NCBI GenBank assembly: GCA_946624005.1
Contig: CAMORS010000023.1
Location: 1 to 33,046 of the forward strand
DNA from: an uncultured Prevotella sp.
GTDB taxonomy: Bacteria > Bacteroidota > Bacteroidia > Bacteroidales > Bacteroidaceae
Direction: 5' to 3'
Length of the DNA stretch: 33,046 nt
This document shows positions 1 to 9,600 of the stretch, one piece after another; position 1 is the first letter of the stretch, and every line of letters starts with the position of its first letter. Both the position numbers and the translations under genes were made by a program. The notes under the pieces were generated by a model. The model made no database searches. It saw only the letters and a list, made by a program, of their open reading frames with translations, and had not been told where the DNA came from.

Positions 1-203
1 ATATCATTGCGAAATGCGGCATTTGTTAGCCTCAAATGCCGCATTTATCGGCCTCGAATGCCGCATATAGCAGTCAGAAAAGCGGTATATAGCGATGCAA
101 TATGCGGCAAATGACAACACTACCTTATTAATGTAGTCTCACTACCTTATTAATGTAGTCACACTACTTTATTAATGTAGTCTGACTACTTTATTAATGT
201 AGT
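1..203. repeat. Array of nine palindromes on a 22-bp pitch
   Basis: Nine palindromic units have centres at 18, 40, 62, 84, 106, 128, 150, 172 and 194, exactly 22 bp apart. The first five are versions of a 13-bp palindrome around ATGCSGCAT (12-24, 34-46, 56-68, 78-90, 100-112). The last four are 19-bp near-perfect palindromes ACTACYTTATTAATGTAGT (119-137, 141-159, 163-181, 185-203). The sequence changes abruptly between 112 and 119 while the pitch is kept. The array may continue upstream of the window. There is no gene in 1-290. The function is unknown. Confidence 0.9.
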
Positions 204-247
204 ATCGCGATAAGCGTCAAACTGCACCGTTATTTGATAGGAATCAC

Positions 248-279
248 AAAAAAAGACAGGCCTTCTGGACCTGTCTTTT
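248..279 (-). terminator. Rho-independent terminator of tRNA-Val
   Basis: A perfect 10-bp stem (251-260 with 270-279) with a 9-nt loop is followed, on the minus strand, by seven T residues (complement of 248-254). It lies 12 nt beyond the 3' end of the tRNA and ends that transcript. Confidence 0.85.
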
Positions 280-290
280 CTCTTTCTTCG

Positions 291-365
291 TAGGGACGCC
301 CGGGCTCGAACCGGGGACCTCTGCAATGTGACTGCAGCGCTCTAAACCAACTGGGCTACGCCCCT
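291..365 (-). tRNA. tRNA-Val (anticodon CAC)
   Basis: The minus strand folds into a full cloverleaf. The acceptor stem has 7 pairs including one G-U, the anticodon stem is CTGCA/TGCAG, the variable loop is 5 nt, and the T arm is CCCGG-TTCGAGC-CCGGG. The 7-nt anticodon loop GTCACAT places CAC at positions 34-36, which reads GUG (valine). The discriminator A agrees with valine. CCA is not encoded. Two oddities are a C-A mismatch inside the D stem and a purine at position 32. It has its own promoter and terminator, so it is monocistronic. Confidence 0.8.
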
Positions 366-383
366 ATCGTGCGAATTGCGGGT

Positions 384-415
384 GCAAAGGTAAGCATTTC
401 TCAGCATCCCGCAAA
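384..415 (-). promoter_or_regulatory. Bacteroidota-type promoter of tRNA-Val
   Basis: On the minus strand, TTTG (complement of 412-415), a 19-nt spacer and TACCTTTGC (complement of 384-392) match the Bacteroidota primary sigma factor consensus. The -7 box ends 18 nt before the tRNA 5' end. Confidence 0.75.
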
Positions 416-458
416 ACATTTTCACAAAAATATACTTCTTTTTTACAAGTTTTGTATA

Positions 459-1469
459 TCATTTGATATTGCCCACACTAATCAGATATTCGGCTATCTG
501 CACGGCATTGAGGGCGGCACCTTTGCGAATCTGATCGCCACTGAGCCAGAAGGTGAGGCCGTTCTCGAAGGCAAGGTCTTCGCGGATGCGGCCCACATAG
601 ACATCGTCGTGGCCGGCTGTCTCAAGCGGCATGGGGTAGACGAGCTGCGAGGGGTCGTCTTTCACGATGATGCCCGGGGCGGCTTCGAAGGCGCAGCGCG
701 CCTCTTCCGGCGTTATCTTGCGCTCGGTCTCTATCCAGACGCTCTCGCTGTGGCTGCGCAATGACGACACGCGAACGCACATCGCCGAGCAGCGCACGTC
801 GCTGTGCATGATCTTCTGCGTCTCGTTGAACATCTTCATTTCTTCCTTCGTATAGCCGTTGGGCTGGAAGACGTCGATCTGCGGGATGACGTTGTAGGCC
901 AGCTGATGGGGGAATTTGCTCACGGTGACGGGCTCGCCGGCAATCAATTCGCGGTATTGCTGCTCCAATTCCTGCATCGCTGCGGCACCGGCACCGCTGG
1001 CGCTCTGGTACGACGCTACGCGGATGCGGCGGATGTGCGACAGCTGCTCTAAGGGTTTCAGGCAGACCACCATCATGATGGTCGTGCAGTTGGGATTGGC
1101 AATGATGTTGCGCGGACGGTTCAAGGCATCCTCGGCGTTACACTCCGGGACGACCAGGGGCACGTCGTCGCACATGCGGAAGGCACTGCTGTTGTCGATC
1201 ATCACGGCTCCATGCTTCGTGATGGTCTCGGCAAACTCCTCGCTCGTGCCGCCTCCGGCCGACGTGAAGGCGATGTCGACGCCTCGGAAGTCGTCGTTGT
1301 GCTGAAGCAGCTTCACTTCGTGTTCCTTGCCGCGGAACGTATATTTACGGCCGGCAGAACGCTGGCTGCCGAACAACAAAAGCTCACTGATGGGAAACTC
1401 GCGCTCCTCCAGGATGCGGAGAAACTCCTGACCTACGGCGCCACTGGCGCCAACGATTGCTACTCTCAT
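459..1469 (-). CDS. asd: Aspartate-semialdehyde dehydrogenase
   Basis: This 336-residue cytoplasmic enzyme reduces aspartyl-4-phosphate to aspartate semialdehyde with NADPH, the branch point to lysine/diaminopimelate, threonine and methionine. The N-terminus carries the dinucleotide-binding motif GASGAVGQ (residues 7-14). The active-site cysteine is Cys128 in NPNCTT, and His240 in the LRSHSE segment fits the catalytic histidine. The start at 1469 places the Rossmann strand MRVAIVGA at residue 1. An open frame continues upstream to 1706, but that part overlaps the divergent antiporter gene and has no family similarity. Length is normal for the family. A TATTTTTGC box lies just upstream. No clear terminator is seen before the tRNA promoter. 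Confidence 0.95.
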   Translation of the reverse strand: MRVAIVGASGAVGQEFLRILEEREFPISELLLFGSQRSAGRKYTFRGKEHEVKLLQHNDDFRGVDIAFTSAGGGTSEEFAETITKHGAVMIDNSSAFRMCDDVPLVVPECNAEDALNRPRNIIANPNCTTIMMVVCLKPLEQLSHIRRIRVASYQSASGAGAAAMQELEQQYRELIAGEPVTVSKFPHQLAYNVIPQIDVFQPNGYTKEEMKMFNETQKIMHSDVRCSAMCVRVSSLRSHSESVWIETERKITPEEARCAFEAAPGIIVKDDPSQLVYPMPLETAGHDDVYVGRIREDLAFENGLTFWLSGDQIRKGAALNAVQIAEYLISVGNIK

Positions 1470-1495
1470 ATCTGGTGTTATCTTGAATTGTGGGT

Positions 1496-1504
1496 GCAAA
1501 AATA
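1496..1504 (-). promoter_or_regulatory. Probable -7 box for asd
   Basis: The minus strand reads TATTTTTGC 26 nt before the asd start. No convincing -33 TTTG is seen at the usual 19-21 nt spacing, so the support is the -7 element and its position only. Confidence 0.5.
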
Positions 1505-1546
1505 CTACTTTTCTTGTGTTTTCACGCAGAATTGGCAAAAAAGTTG

Positions 1547-1555
1547 TAATTTTGC
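1547..1555 (+). promoter_or_regulatory. Possible -7 box for the antiporter gene
   Basis: TAATTTTGC lies 8 nt before the ATG at 1564. If used, transcription would begin at or within a few bases of the start codon, giving an almost leaderless message. The -33 element is not clear. Confidence 0.4.
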
Positions 1556-1563
1556 AGGCAGAA

Positions 1564-3711
1564 ATGGCAAACTTGGCAGCATACTTCCCCGTGAGCGACA
1601 GTACTTGGATATTCTTCATCGTGCTGCTCATCATTCTTTTTGCGCCGATGATCATGAACCGGCTGCGCATACCGCATATCATAGGAATGGTCATCGCGGG
1701 CATCATCGTGGGGCAGTATGGGCTGAATATCCTGGAGCGCGACGCGTCGTTCGAGCTGTTCGGCCAGGTGGGACTCTATTTCATCATGTTCCTTGCCGGA
1801 ATGGAGATGGACATGGAGGGCCTGCGCAAGCATAGCATGCGCATGCTCGCTTTCGGTATTCTCACCTTTGTTATACCTTTCTTGCTGGTATATGTTGCGG
1901 GCAGAAGCCTGATGGGCTATTCCATCCAGGCCACGCTGCTGCTCTGCTGCGTGATGGCTTCCAATACGCTCATCGCCTATCCCATTGTCTGTAAATATGG
2001 TCTGCAGCGACATAAGGCTGTCACGCTGAGCGTCGGGGCCAGTATGTTCGCCCTGCTGATGGCGCTGCTCTCGCTGTCCATCATCGTGGGCGTCTATGAC
2101 AAAGAGACGGCTGGCGGCGGTGGTTCCATAGCGCTGACCATCGTGTGGATGCTGGTGAAGCTGGTGCTCTATATGGCTGGTATGATTTTCTTCATACCCA
2201 GGGTGACAAGGTGGTTCTTGCGCCACTATGCCGATGGCGTCACGCAGTTCATCTTTACGCTGTCGATACTCTTCCTCAGTGCGGCCTTGACCGACCTCAT
2301 CGGGCTGGAAGGGGTCTTCGGAGCGTTCTTTGCCGGACTGGTGCTCAACCGATATATCCCCTTGGTTTCGCCGCTGATGGGCCGACTGGAGTTTATCGGC
2401 AACGCTATCTTCATACCTTATTTCCTCATCGGTGTGGGCATGCTCATCAACGTCAGGGCGCTTTTCGACGGATGGCATACTGCCTATATCGTGGCTTGCA
2501 TCGTCGTCATTGGCACGCTGGGCAAGATGATAGCAGGCTACGTTGCCAGTCTGTCGTTCCGTTTGCCTTGGTCGCATGGCAACATGATGTTCGGTTTGAC
2601 GAGTGCTCATGCGGCTGGGTCTATCGCTATTATTATGGTCGGACGTCAGCTGGAAGTGTCGCCAGGGCTTTACCTCGTCGACAACGAGATGCTCAATGGC
2701 GTGGTGATGATGATTCTTTTTACGTGTGTCATCTCGTCGATTGTCACTGAGTTGGCTTCGCGGCAGATTGTCCTGAAGGAGTCGAACCTTGAGGCCGACG
2801 AGAAACGGGGCGACGACGAGAAGATGCTCATACCGCTCAGCGGAGAGGAGAGCTGTGAAACGCTGGTCACTTTGGCCATCTTGATGCGCAACCGAAGGCT
2901 CAACCGAGGTATCATCGGGCTGAATATCACGCTCGACGACGAGAACGTTGACAAATATCAGGCACGAGGGAAAGCGTTGCTCGAGCGTGCTGTGAAATAT
3001 GCAGCCACGGCTGATGTGCGGATGCAGACGCAGAGTCGCATCGCCACAAATATCGCCAACGGTATTATGCATGCCTTTAAGGAGAATCAGGCAAGTGAGA
3101 TTATCATGGGCATGTACGAGCCGAAGTCGGAGAAAGATAGCTTCTGGGGTGTCTTTACGGAGAATCTGTTCACCGAACTGAACCGCCAGATTATCATCGC
3201 TCGCATCCGACAGCCGCTCAGCACGATACGGCGCATACAGGTGGCAGTGCCGAGCCGTGCTGAGTTCGAACCTGGATTCCATCGCTGGGTCGACCGACTG
3301 GCACGAATGGCAAAGCAGATGGATTGCCGCATCGTGTTCCATAGCAAGCATGCTACACTCGATATCATCAGCCAATACTTGCAGAGTATTCACCCCGAAC
3401 TGCGAGCTGAGCTGAGGCTCATGGAGCACTGGAACGACTTGCCGCGTTTGGCTGAGAGCATCAACGACGATCATCTCTTCGTCGTCGTCACGGCAAGAAA
3501 GAGCACTGTGTCGTATAAGCATGCTTTCGAGAAACTCCCTTCCGAGATAAAACAATACTATCGGAAGCCCAATCTGCTGATTATCTTCCCCGATCAATAT
3601 GGCGAGCCAGTCAACGCCATGACGTTCGCCGCGCCGCAGAAGAAGGAGCAACAGAGCGCTTACTCGCAGCTCCGAGAGTGGTTCATCAATATCAAGCACA
3701 AGGTTCATTGA
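1564..3711 (+). CDS. Cation:proton antiporter, CPA2 family, with cytoplasmic tail
   Basis: This 715-residue inner-membrane protein should exchange Na+ or K+ for protons. Residues about 15-400 hold roughly 12 hydrophobic segments, with family-like stretches [12 protein letters not shown] (76-87), [10 protein letters not shown] (131-140) and [10 protein letters not shown] (250-259). Residues about 400-715 are hydrophilic and probably cytoplasmic, resembling the tandem universal-stress-like domains often fused to these transporters; the exact tail family is inferred. The ATG at 1564 begins [10 protein letters not shown] just before the first membrane helix. An in-frame TTG at 1483 would add 27 unlikely residues. 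It is divergent from asd, 94 bp apart. The ion cannot be told from sequence. Confidence 0.88.
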   Translation: MANLAAYFPVSDSTWIFFIVLLIILFAPMIMNRLRIPHIIGMVIAGIIVGQYGLNILERDASFELFGQVGLYFIMFLAGMEMDMEGLRKHSMRMLAFGILTFVIPFLLVYVAGRSLMGYSIQATLLLCCVMASNTLIAYPIVCKYGLQRHKAVTLSVGASMFALLMALLSLSIIVGVYDKETAGGGGSIALTIVWMLVKLVLYMAGMIFFIPRVTRWFLRHYADGVTQFIFTLSILFLSAALTDLIGLEGVFGAFFAGLVLNRYIPLVSPLMGRLEFIGNAIFIPYFLIGVGMLINVRALFDGWHTAYIVACIVVIGTLGKMIAGYVASLSFRLPWSHGNMMFGLTSAHAAGSIAIIMVGRQLEVSPGLYLVDNEMLNGVVMMILFTCVISSIVTELASRQIVLKESNLEADEKRGDDEKMLIPLSGEESCETLVTLAILMRNRRLNRGIIGLNITLDDENVDKYQARGKALLERAVKYAATADVRMQTQSRIATNIANGIMHAFKENQASEIIMGMYEPKSEKDSFWGVFTENLFTELNRQIIIARIRQPLSTIRRIQVAVPSRAEFEPGFHRWVDRLARMAKQMDCRIVFHSKHATLDIISQYLQSIHPELRAELRLMEHWNDLPRLAESINDDHLFVVVTARKSTVSYKHAFEKLPSEIKQYYRKPNLLIIFPDQYGEPVNAMTFAAPQKKEQQSAYSQLREWFINIKHKVH

Positions 3712-3743
3712 CTCGCTTTTCGCATCGGCCCTAATAATAAAAA

Positions 3744-3905
3744 GGTTCAGTATGTCGCTGTATTACAGCGCCCCAGTTAAGTAAAAGGTTCCGTATGTCG
3801 CTGTTTTGCAGCGCCCCAGTTAAGTAAAAGGTTCAGTATGTCGCTGTTTCGCAGCGGCCCCAATAAAGTAAAAGTTCAGTATGTCGCTGTATTACAGCGA
3901 CCAAT
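3744..3905. repeat. Four tandem 43-bp hairpin repeats
   Basis: Copies begin at about 3744, 3787, 3830 and 3873, with a common core GTTCNGTATGTCGCTG...CAGCG. Each holds a 5-bp stem CGCTG/CAGCG with a variable 5-nt loop (TATTA, TTTTG, TTTCG, TATTA). In the first and last copies this makes a 15-bp palindrome. They fill almost the whole gap between the antiporter and the ABC ATPase gene and end about 13 bp before the ATG at 3918. No ordinary promoter is seen in the gap. Confidence 0.9.
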
Positions 3906-3917
3906 AAATAAACAAAT

Positions 3918-4619
3918 ATGATCACAATCAACAACATCACGAAGAGCTTCGGCTCGCTTCAAGTATTGAAAGGCATCAGCCTCCATATCAACAAGGGCGA
4001 GGTCGTCAGCATCGTCGGCCCCAGCGGTGCCGGCAAGACAACGCTTCTCCAGATCATGGGTACTCTCGACCGTCCCGACCAAGGCGAAATCGTCATCGAC
4101 GGTACCGACGTCAGCCGTATGTCGTCAAAGAAACTCTCTGACTTTCGTAACACCAACATCGGCTTTATCTTCCAGTTTCACCAGCTTTTGCCCGAGTTTA
4201 CTGCCATCGAAAACATCATGATTCCTGCCTTTATCGCTGGCAAGAGTCACAAGGAAGCAAAGAAACGGGCCGAGGAACTGTTGTCTTTCATGGGGCTCAC
4301 CGACCGTGCATCACATAAGCCCAACGAGCTTTCTGGCGGAGAGAAACAACGTGTTGCAGTGGCACGAGCCTTGATCAATAATCCTGCTGTCATCCTTGCC
4401 GACGAACCGTCTGGTAGTCTCGACACGAAAAATAAAGCCGAACTACACCAACTCTTCTTCGACCTTCGTGACAAATTCGGCCAGACATTCGTTATTGTCA
4501 CGCACGACGAAGAATTAGCGCGTATCACTGATCGCACCATCCACCTGAAGGACGGTCTCATTATCAACGAAGAATCATTACGCCCGCAAGATAGCCCCAT
4601 CAATGACGTTCAGTATTAG
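3918..4619 (+). CDS. lolD: LolD/FtsE/MacB-type ABC transporter ATPase
   Basis: This 233-residue soluble ATPase has Walker A GPSGAGKT (34-41), the signature LSGGE (138-142), Walker B VILADE (158-163) and the switch histidine His196 in VTHDE. Length and sequence style fit the LolD-like branch that powers lipoprotein release from the inner membrane or MacB-type export. No permease gene is next to it, so the partner must be encoded elsewhere and the substrate cannot be fixed from here. It stands alone between the 43-bp hairpin repeats and a 15-bp repeat tract. A shared terminator separates it from the convergent ompA-like gene. The lolD symbol is a best guess within the family. Confidence 0.8.
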   Translation: MITINNITKSFGSLQVLKGISLHINKGEVVSIVGPSGAGKTTLLQIMGTLDRPDQGEIVIDGTDVSRMSSKKLSDFRNTNIGFIFQFHQLLPEFTAIENIMIPAFIAGKSHKEAKKRAEELLSFMGLTDRASHKPNELSGGEKQRVAVARALINNPAVILADEPSGSLDTKNKAELHQLFFDLRDKFGQTFVIVTHDEELARITDRTIHLKDGLIINEESLRPQDSPINDVQY

Positions 4620-4641
4620 CTCTTGCAAGCTATATCTCCCT

Positions 4642-4731
4642 TATAGTTATCCCCCCACAAGTTATCCTCTCACAAGTTATCTCTCCACAAGTTATCCCTC
4701 CACAAGTTATCCTCCATAAAGCTATCTGTTT
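4642..4731. repeat. Tandem 15-bp repeat, about six units
   Basis: The unit CACAAGTTATCCTCC recurs with period 15; ACAAGTTAT starts at 4657, 4672, 4687 and 4702, with degenerate units on both sides (TATAGTTATCCCCC and ATAAAGCTATC). It lies just after the stop of the ABC ATPase gene and before the shared terminator. Confidence 0.9.
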
Positions 4732-4770
4732 TATCCACTTCCCATCAAGATAGCTTTTAACTATAAACGA

Positions 4771-4803
4771 AGAAGCATCGCCCACATTGTGAGCGATGCT
4801 TCT
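4771..4803. terminator. Bidirectional terminator between lolD and the ompA-like gene
   Basis: A perfect 11-bp stem AGAAGCATCGC/GCGATGCTTCT (4771-4781 with 4793-4803) has an 11-nt loop. The flanks are moderately T-rich on both strands. It lies between convergent genes and probably serves both. Confidence 0.7.
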
Positions 4804-4823
4804 TATGTTCTTAGGTTGAGTAA

Positions 4824-4842
4824 GCAGCTGTATCACAGCTGC
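4824..4842. repeat. Hairpin at the 3' end of the ompA-like gene
   Basis: GCAGCTG (4824-4830), loop TATCA and CAGCTGC (4836-4842) form a perfect 7-bp stem, 10 nt past the stop of the minus-strand gene. It may protect the 3' end or assist termination. Its loop and stem resemble those of the 43-bp repeats. Confidence 0.6.
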
Positions 4843-4851
4843 AATAAGCCA

Positions 4852-6027
4852 TTACTCGACAACCTCTACCTGTGTCTCCTTCACCTCCTTGAGCACCTTC
4901 TTCACCTCGGTGGCACCGTCGGCGATACAGATGCTGACACGGTTCAGGTCGTTCTCCTCGAACGGCTGCACGGTGTCGCCATAGCTGGCGTAGGTGATGC
5001 GGTCCTCTGAGATACCGTACTTCTCCTTCAGGTCGCGGACGACGATGTCGGCACGGCCGGCGGCCAGACGGGCGTTGATCTTGGCATTACCTGTGCCAAC
5101 ATCAGCATAACCGCTGACAACAACCTTTGCCTGAGGATACTTCTTCAGGTAGTCGGCAACGTCCTTGATCTTCAGCTGCTCGGTCTCCGAGACGGTGATC
5201 GAGTTGATGGTGAAGAACACGTCGCGGCGGAGCTCAGCAACCTTAACGGTCTTGTTCTCGAAGATAGAGTCGCGCTGTGTGCGATATACCTTCGGCTTCT
5301 CGACGATGACGGGAGCAACAGCGGCGTAAGCCTTGCCCAGGTTGATGCGCAGGCCGAGCAGGCCGTTGAAGTACCAGTCGGGATTGCCGGCCTTCTTCGA
5401 GTTGTACTTGTCAGAGAGAATGTTGGCGTTACCCTCAACCATCAGGCTGACGGCGTCGCTCAGACGGAAGTTCAGGTCAAGACCGGCACGTCCGAAGGGG
5501 CGAACCTTCGTGCCGTCCCAGAGATACTCCAGCTCATACTGAGCCAGACCGTCCTGGCGCAGCGTGTTGGCGATGCTGTTCACCTCGTCGTTGTCGAAGG
5601 CAACGTTGGCACCACCGCCGAGGAAGGCTGTCACGTTGAACACACGCTTCGGGTTCCAGCCGCAGAACAGGTTGCTCAGGTTGAACATGAAGTCGATGCC
5701 CGGAGCAACATACTTGTACTTGTAGTCCTTCGTGATGGCGGGACTGCCGTAGCCGTTCCAGCCACCCTTGCTCTGCCAAGCGTTAGCCTGGATGCGAGCA
5801 CCGAAAACAGGCGAGAACTGATAGCCCAGACCGAGCTGAACGTTCGGAGAGAACAGATCTTTCGTCTTTGCCTCACCCAGCGTGTGCTGGATACCACCCT
5901 GAAGATCCAGGAAGGCATGCTTCTTGAACTCATACTTTGTGCCGTCGGCAGCCTCGTAGGTTGCCTGAGCCATGGCAGCCGTACCCATGCCGAGCAGGGC
6001 TGCACAGAAAAGTGTCCTTATTTTCAT
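4852..6027 (-). CDS. OmpA-family outer membrane protein
   Basis: This 391-residue exported protein starts with a signal peptide (cleavage likely after Ala20 in AMA|Q). Residues about 35-240 look like a beta-barrel, with alternating aromatic strands such as LGLGYQFSPVFGARIQ. Residues about 268-370 are an OmpA C-terminal domain that binds peptidoglycan; Asp309 (GYADVGTG) and Arg325 (AAGRAD) occupy the usual diaminopimelate-contacting positions. The last 20 residues are rich in K, E and V. It should anchor the outer membrane to the cell wall. The start is the only Met before the signal peptide. It lies 58 bp after a small lipoprotein gene on the same strand, so co-transcription is possible. Confidence 0.9.
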   Translation of the reverse strand: MKIRTLFCAALLGMGTAAMAQATYEAADGTKYEFKKHAFLDLQGGIQHTLGEAKTKDLFSPNVQLGLGYQFSPVFGARIQANAWQSKGGWNGYGSPAITKDYKYKYVAPGIDFMFNLSNLFCGWNPKRVFNVTAFLGGGANVAFDNDEVNSIANTLRQDGLAQYELEYLWDGTKVRPFGRAGLDLNFRLSDAVSLMVEGNANILSDKYNSKKAGNPDWYFNGLLGLRINLGKAYAAVAPVIVEKPKVYRTQRDSIFENKTVKVAELRRDVFFTINSITVSETEQLKIKDVADYLKKYPQAKVVVSGYADVGTGNAKINARLAAGRADIVVRDLKEKYGISEDRITYASYGDTVQPFEENDLNRVSICIADGATEVKKVLKEVKETQVEVVE

Positions 6028-6085
6028 ACTATACTAAATTAAATATTTCTCTATGATTTCAGAAAATACTGATAACAACGACCCT

Positions 6086-6562
6086 TTAATCGAGGTTCGT
6101 GGTGAGATACCACTTGCCTTCATGTCGGACAGGACGTAGCACAAGTGCCAATTTATTGGGACGTGTGCTTCCTTCCTTCGGTTCGAACAGCTTGACCATG
6201 CAACGCACTTCACTATTGTCCTTGTCGCGGAAAATGATGTGCTCCATCTTGTATTCCACGCCCTTGAAGTGTTTTAACACGAAAAGCTGGTTCTTCAACT
6301 GATCTGGTCGGAGCGGTAAGACAGAATCCCCCTTCTGATAATAAAGCATTCCTGCGGCATCTTCAAGTTCGCGTTGTTCCAGCAGCTGAAGATAGTGCTG
6401 TGCCAGCGATGTCACCTCGGCAGTATCCTGCGCTGTAAGTGCCATCTCAGGCTTGGGCAGGTAGGTTTCTTCAAGCTCTTTGAAACTCTTCTCCTTCTTG
6501 CCGCAAGAAGCGAGCGTCAGGAGAGCCAATGTCATTACTACAAATAGAGAATTCTTTTTCAT
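6086..6562 (-). CDS. Small lipoprotein of unknown function
   Basis: This 158-residue protein has a lipoprotein signal peptide with lipobox LASC (Cys20) followed by GKKEKS. Without acidic residues at +2 it could go to either membrane. The mature part has a helical stretch of about residues 45-70 (LAQHYLQLLEQREL) and then predicted beta strands ending in KWYLTTNLD. The layout resembles small NTF2-like or DUF4878-type lipoproteins, but I do not recognise the family with certainty. It lies between the terminator of the 1302-residue lipoprotein gene and the ompA-like gene, and may be transcribed with the latter. No consensus promoter is visible in the 77-bp gap upstream. Confidence 0.75.
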   Translation of the reverse strand: MKKNSLFVVMTLALLTLASCGKKEKSFKELEETYLPKPEMALTAQDTAEVTSLAQHYLQLLEQRELEDAAGMLYYQKGDSVLPLRPDQLKNQLFVLKHFKGVEYKMEHIIFRDKDNSEVRCMVKLFEPKEGSTRPNKLALVLRPVRHEGKWYLTTNLD

Positions 6563-6583
6563 TTTCTGTTGTTTTGTTTAAAA

Positions 6584-6609
6584 AGGGGTGCCAACGAGTT
6601 GACACCCCT
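6584..6609 (-). terminator. Terminator of the 1302-residue lipoprotein gene
   Basis: A stem AGGGGTG/CACCCCT (6584-6590 with 6603-6609) continues inward as CAA/TTG after one mismatch, with a 4-nt CGAG loop. On the minus strand it is followed by TTTTAAAC. It lies 30 bp past the stop codon at 6640. Confidence 0.8.
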
Positions 6610-6639
6610 CTCTTTAATTCGGAATAGATGCGTTATCTA

Positions 6640-9600
6640 TTAGTTCTTTTTGGCTTTGTTACCTGTGGTAGCATCAACCGTGATGATAGCCCATACCTTG
6701 AAGGTAGACGGGTTGTACGGCCATGTTGTGGTCTCACCATCAGTTGTCCAAGCGTTGTCGAACTCACCCCAGTTGTACTTGATGTAGATCGGTACGAAGA
6801 GGTGGAACTTCTGTACATTACCACCGTTGTTGGTGTAAGTGATGACACTCTGCTTCAGAGCGTTCACAACACTCTCCTTCGACTGGAGGTAAGTGGGCGA
6901 CAGAGCAGGAATATCAGAAGCGAGGTCGAGCTTGTCCTCGGCAACATACTTCACGATAGCTTCCTGAGCGATGAACTTGTCGGCAGCCAGCTTAGCGGTG
7001 ATCTCGGTACGGAACTCGGGCTCTGCAGCGTGGTCGGTGCGGATCTCGCTATACGGAGCGAAGAGCTCGCAGATGTTGTAGAAGCCGAAGCCGATGTTCT
7101 TCTCAGCGTTGTTCACCTTCTTCTTCAGGTCAACGGCGTAGTCGCGCCAGTCTTTAATGGTGAGCAGGTCGCTGACATTGATCTTCTCAACTGCATTCAG
7201 AGCGTCAGTCCAAGTAGCGTTCTTAGCCCACGGGTTGATCGGGCGCTCGAACTTAGCATTGAAGAAGCGATCCTCGAGGAGCAGGTTGTAGCAAACCGGG
7301 CCGTCCTGAGTGTAGATCTCAATGTAAGAAGTGAAGGTCATCAGGCTCTTCATGTACTCGTCGTAGATATCCTTACCGTCGTTGTCGTAGCGACCCGTCC
7401 AGTTCAAGATGTCGTCTGAGCAGTCGTTGTACTGATACTCGATGCGGTTGTTAACGATACGTACGATACAGTGGTCATCCTGGTCATAGATAGCCTTGTA
7501 GCTGATCTGGCCGTTAGCCTCTGTTACAGGCTCTGCGAGGTGCAGAGTGTACTCAGATACACCACCGTGATACTTCGAGTATGCGGGAACGGTCCATGCG
7601 CCGTCAACAGCGTCGAACTCAGCGTTCACACCCTTCTTCGGGAGAACGAAGCGGAACGATACGTTCTTACCATTGGTGTAGTCATACTTGCTGAACTTCT
7701 CGGGATTCGGCATGTCGATAGTGACAATGTTCTTCTTGAAGTTCTCAAGCAGGCTGCGCTGGAAGTCGTTCTCCTCGAGCTGGTCGTCACCTTCCTCAGC
7801 AGGTGTCGGAACATTCTCGTGTACCTCAAGAGCGGTGTGGTTGGCCTCAGAAGCCTTATCCTTAACAGCGCTGTTCAGCTCATACCAGTGAGAGAGGTCC
7901 TTATCGATAACCTTACCATAAGCGAAGTGTACCTGGTCGCCCGGGATGATGAGGTCAACATAGATAGCGGTCATCTCCTGATACTTCGGAGTAACGCCCT
8001 TCTTGACGAAGCGTACGGTGGTGATGAGCTTCTGATCCTTGAAGCCGGTACCCTTGTTGGCGAGCAGAGCCTCACGAGCTTCCTCGGCAGTCTCCTTACC
8101 AGTGATGTAGCGAGCCACGTCGGCAACCTTCTCACTGATAGCCCACATCAGAACGTTGGTCTGCTTGGCAGCAGCGTCGTACTTGGTCGGAACCATGTAG
8201 GTGTACTTCACGATACCCAGAGTGTCCTCAAGGTCAGCCTTAGCATACTTCTTAGCCTCAGCGGCGGGATCGAACCAGTACTGAACAGCCACCTCACCGG
8301 CAACGTTCGTACCGTCAGCGTTCTTCTTATAGGTCTCGAGCTCGTACTCGGCCTCGAACTGATCCTTGGTGTAACCCAGCTCACCAATCTTGGCGAGGAT
8401 GAGGTTCTCAACCTGTGCCCATGTGACACCGGCTTCGTCACCGCAGTTCATGTAATAGTCGTAAGGAATAGTTACCTCACAGAAGGTCGGCTCAAGGTTA
8501 TCAGTGATGATGAGCTTCATGTAACCAACCTCAAGGATCTGACCCTTAGAGTCAACGAGGTCAACACGAATCAGCGGCTCACGGTCGATAGCCTCACGGG
8601 TAGCAACCTTGTCGGCGATGGTAGCGCCCTCGGCAGTAACCGAACGCGGAGTAACGATAACGCTCTCGATACCATAGTCGCAGTTTTCATTGCGCTTCAC
8701 ATCGATAGTCATGTGCTTCGACTCACCTGTCACGTGGATACCATCCTCGTAGTCAACCAGAGTGAAGTCGTAGTGCAGACCGAGCTGCTTGAAGGTTTGC
8801 GGATCCATCTTCTTGTCATAGGTCATCCATGTCATGAAGAAGCCAAGGTTCGTGTAGTGTGTCTCAACGAACGGCATGATGTCGAGCGTGCGGTTGTAAG
8901 CAACAGAGTGGGTCGGAAGGTTCTTGATAGCTGTGCGAGCCTGCTTCCACATGTGACCACCAAGGCCATTCTTGCCAGTCCAACCACCGTAGTTGTGGCA
9001 GTTGAGGATTTTAGCTTCCGGCTCGTTGTCGGCCAGAGCCTGAACGTGCAGCAGAGCGGGAGTCACAACGACGAAGTCAGAAGATACGGTAGAAACCTTA
9101 CCGTCAACCTCGCCAACCTGAGCCTGGAGAGATACCCAGTTCAGAGAGTCGTGCAGAGAAGCGAACTCAGCAGCGTCCTTGTCGTCCTTCGGAGCGAACG
9201 GGTTCTTCACGTAGTTGCCGTCAGCAGTGCGGGCAATCTGATGTACGTAAGCTTCCCAAGCGGGGATAGTGAAGTCAACTTCAACAACACCGTCCTTGTA
9301 GCGTGTACCGATTTCCTTACCATTGACTGTTTCGCTCATAGGAACAGCGAAGCCGTCCTTACCTTCACGAGACTCAACCTCCTCGCCCCAGATACGGGTG
9401 TCGGTGAAGAAGTTGAACTTCGTGTTGCTCAGGTCAACAGAAGAGGGGTTCGTCAGAGCCTTGAAAGTACCGTGAGCAATGAGCTGAGCGGTCTTCAGGC
9501 GTGTGAACTCATGAACGAGAACCTTGTAGAACGAGAGGACAGACTGGTCCTTGTCACCCTCACCATAGGTTTCAGCGAAGTCTTTCCAGCTGTGAACACC

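Noticed and set aside
1470..1706. Upstream extension of asd by 79 residues
   Set aside because: It overlaps the divergent antiporter gene and its promoter region and has no family similarity; [10 protein letters not shown] is the natural start.
1522..3708. 728-codon open frame antisense to the antiporter gene
   Set aside because: It is a shadow of a high-GC coding frame; the composition is His/Arg/Asp-rich with no domain.
3744..3905. CRISPR array
   Set aside because: The copies abut with no unique spacers and no cas genes are present. The same applies to the arrays at 1-203 and 17592-17696.
4642..4740. Replication origin with DnaA boxes
   Set aside because: The repeats contain TTATCC and CACA but not a contiguous DnaA box, and no origin genes or AT-rich unwinding element are near.
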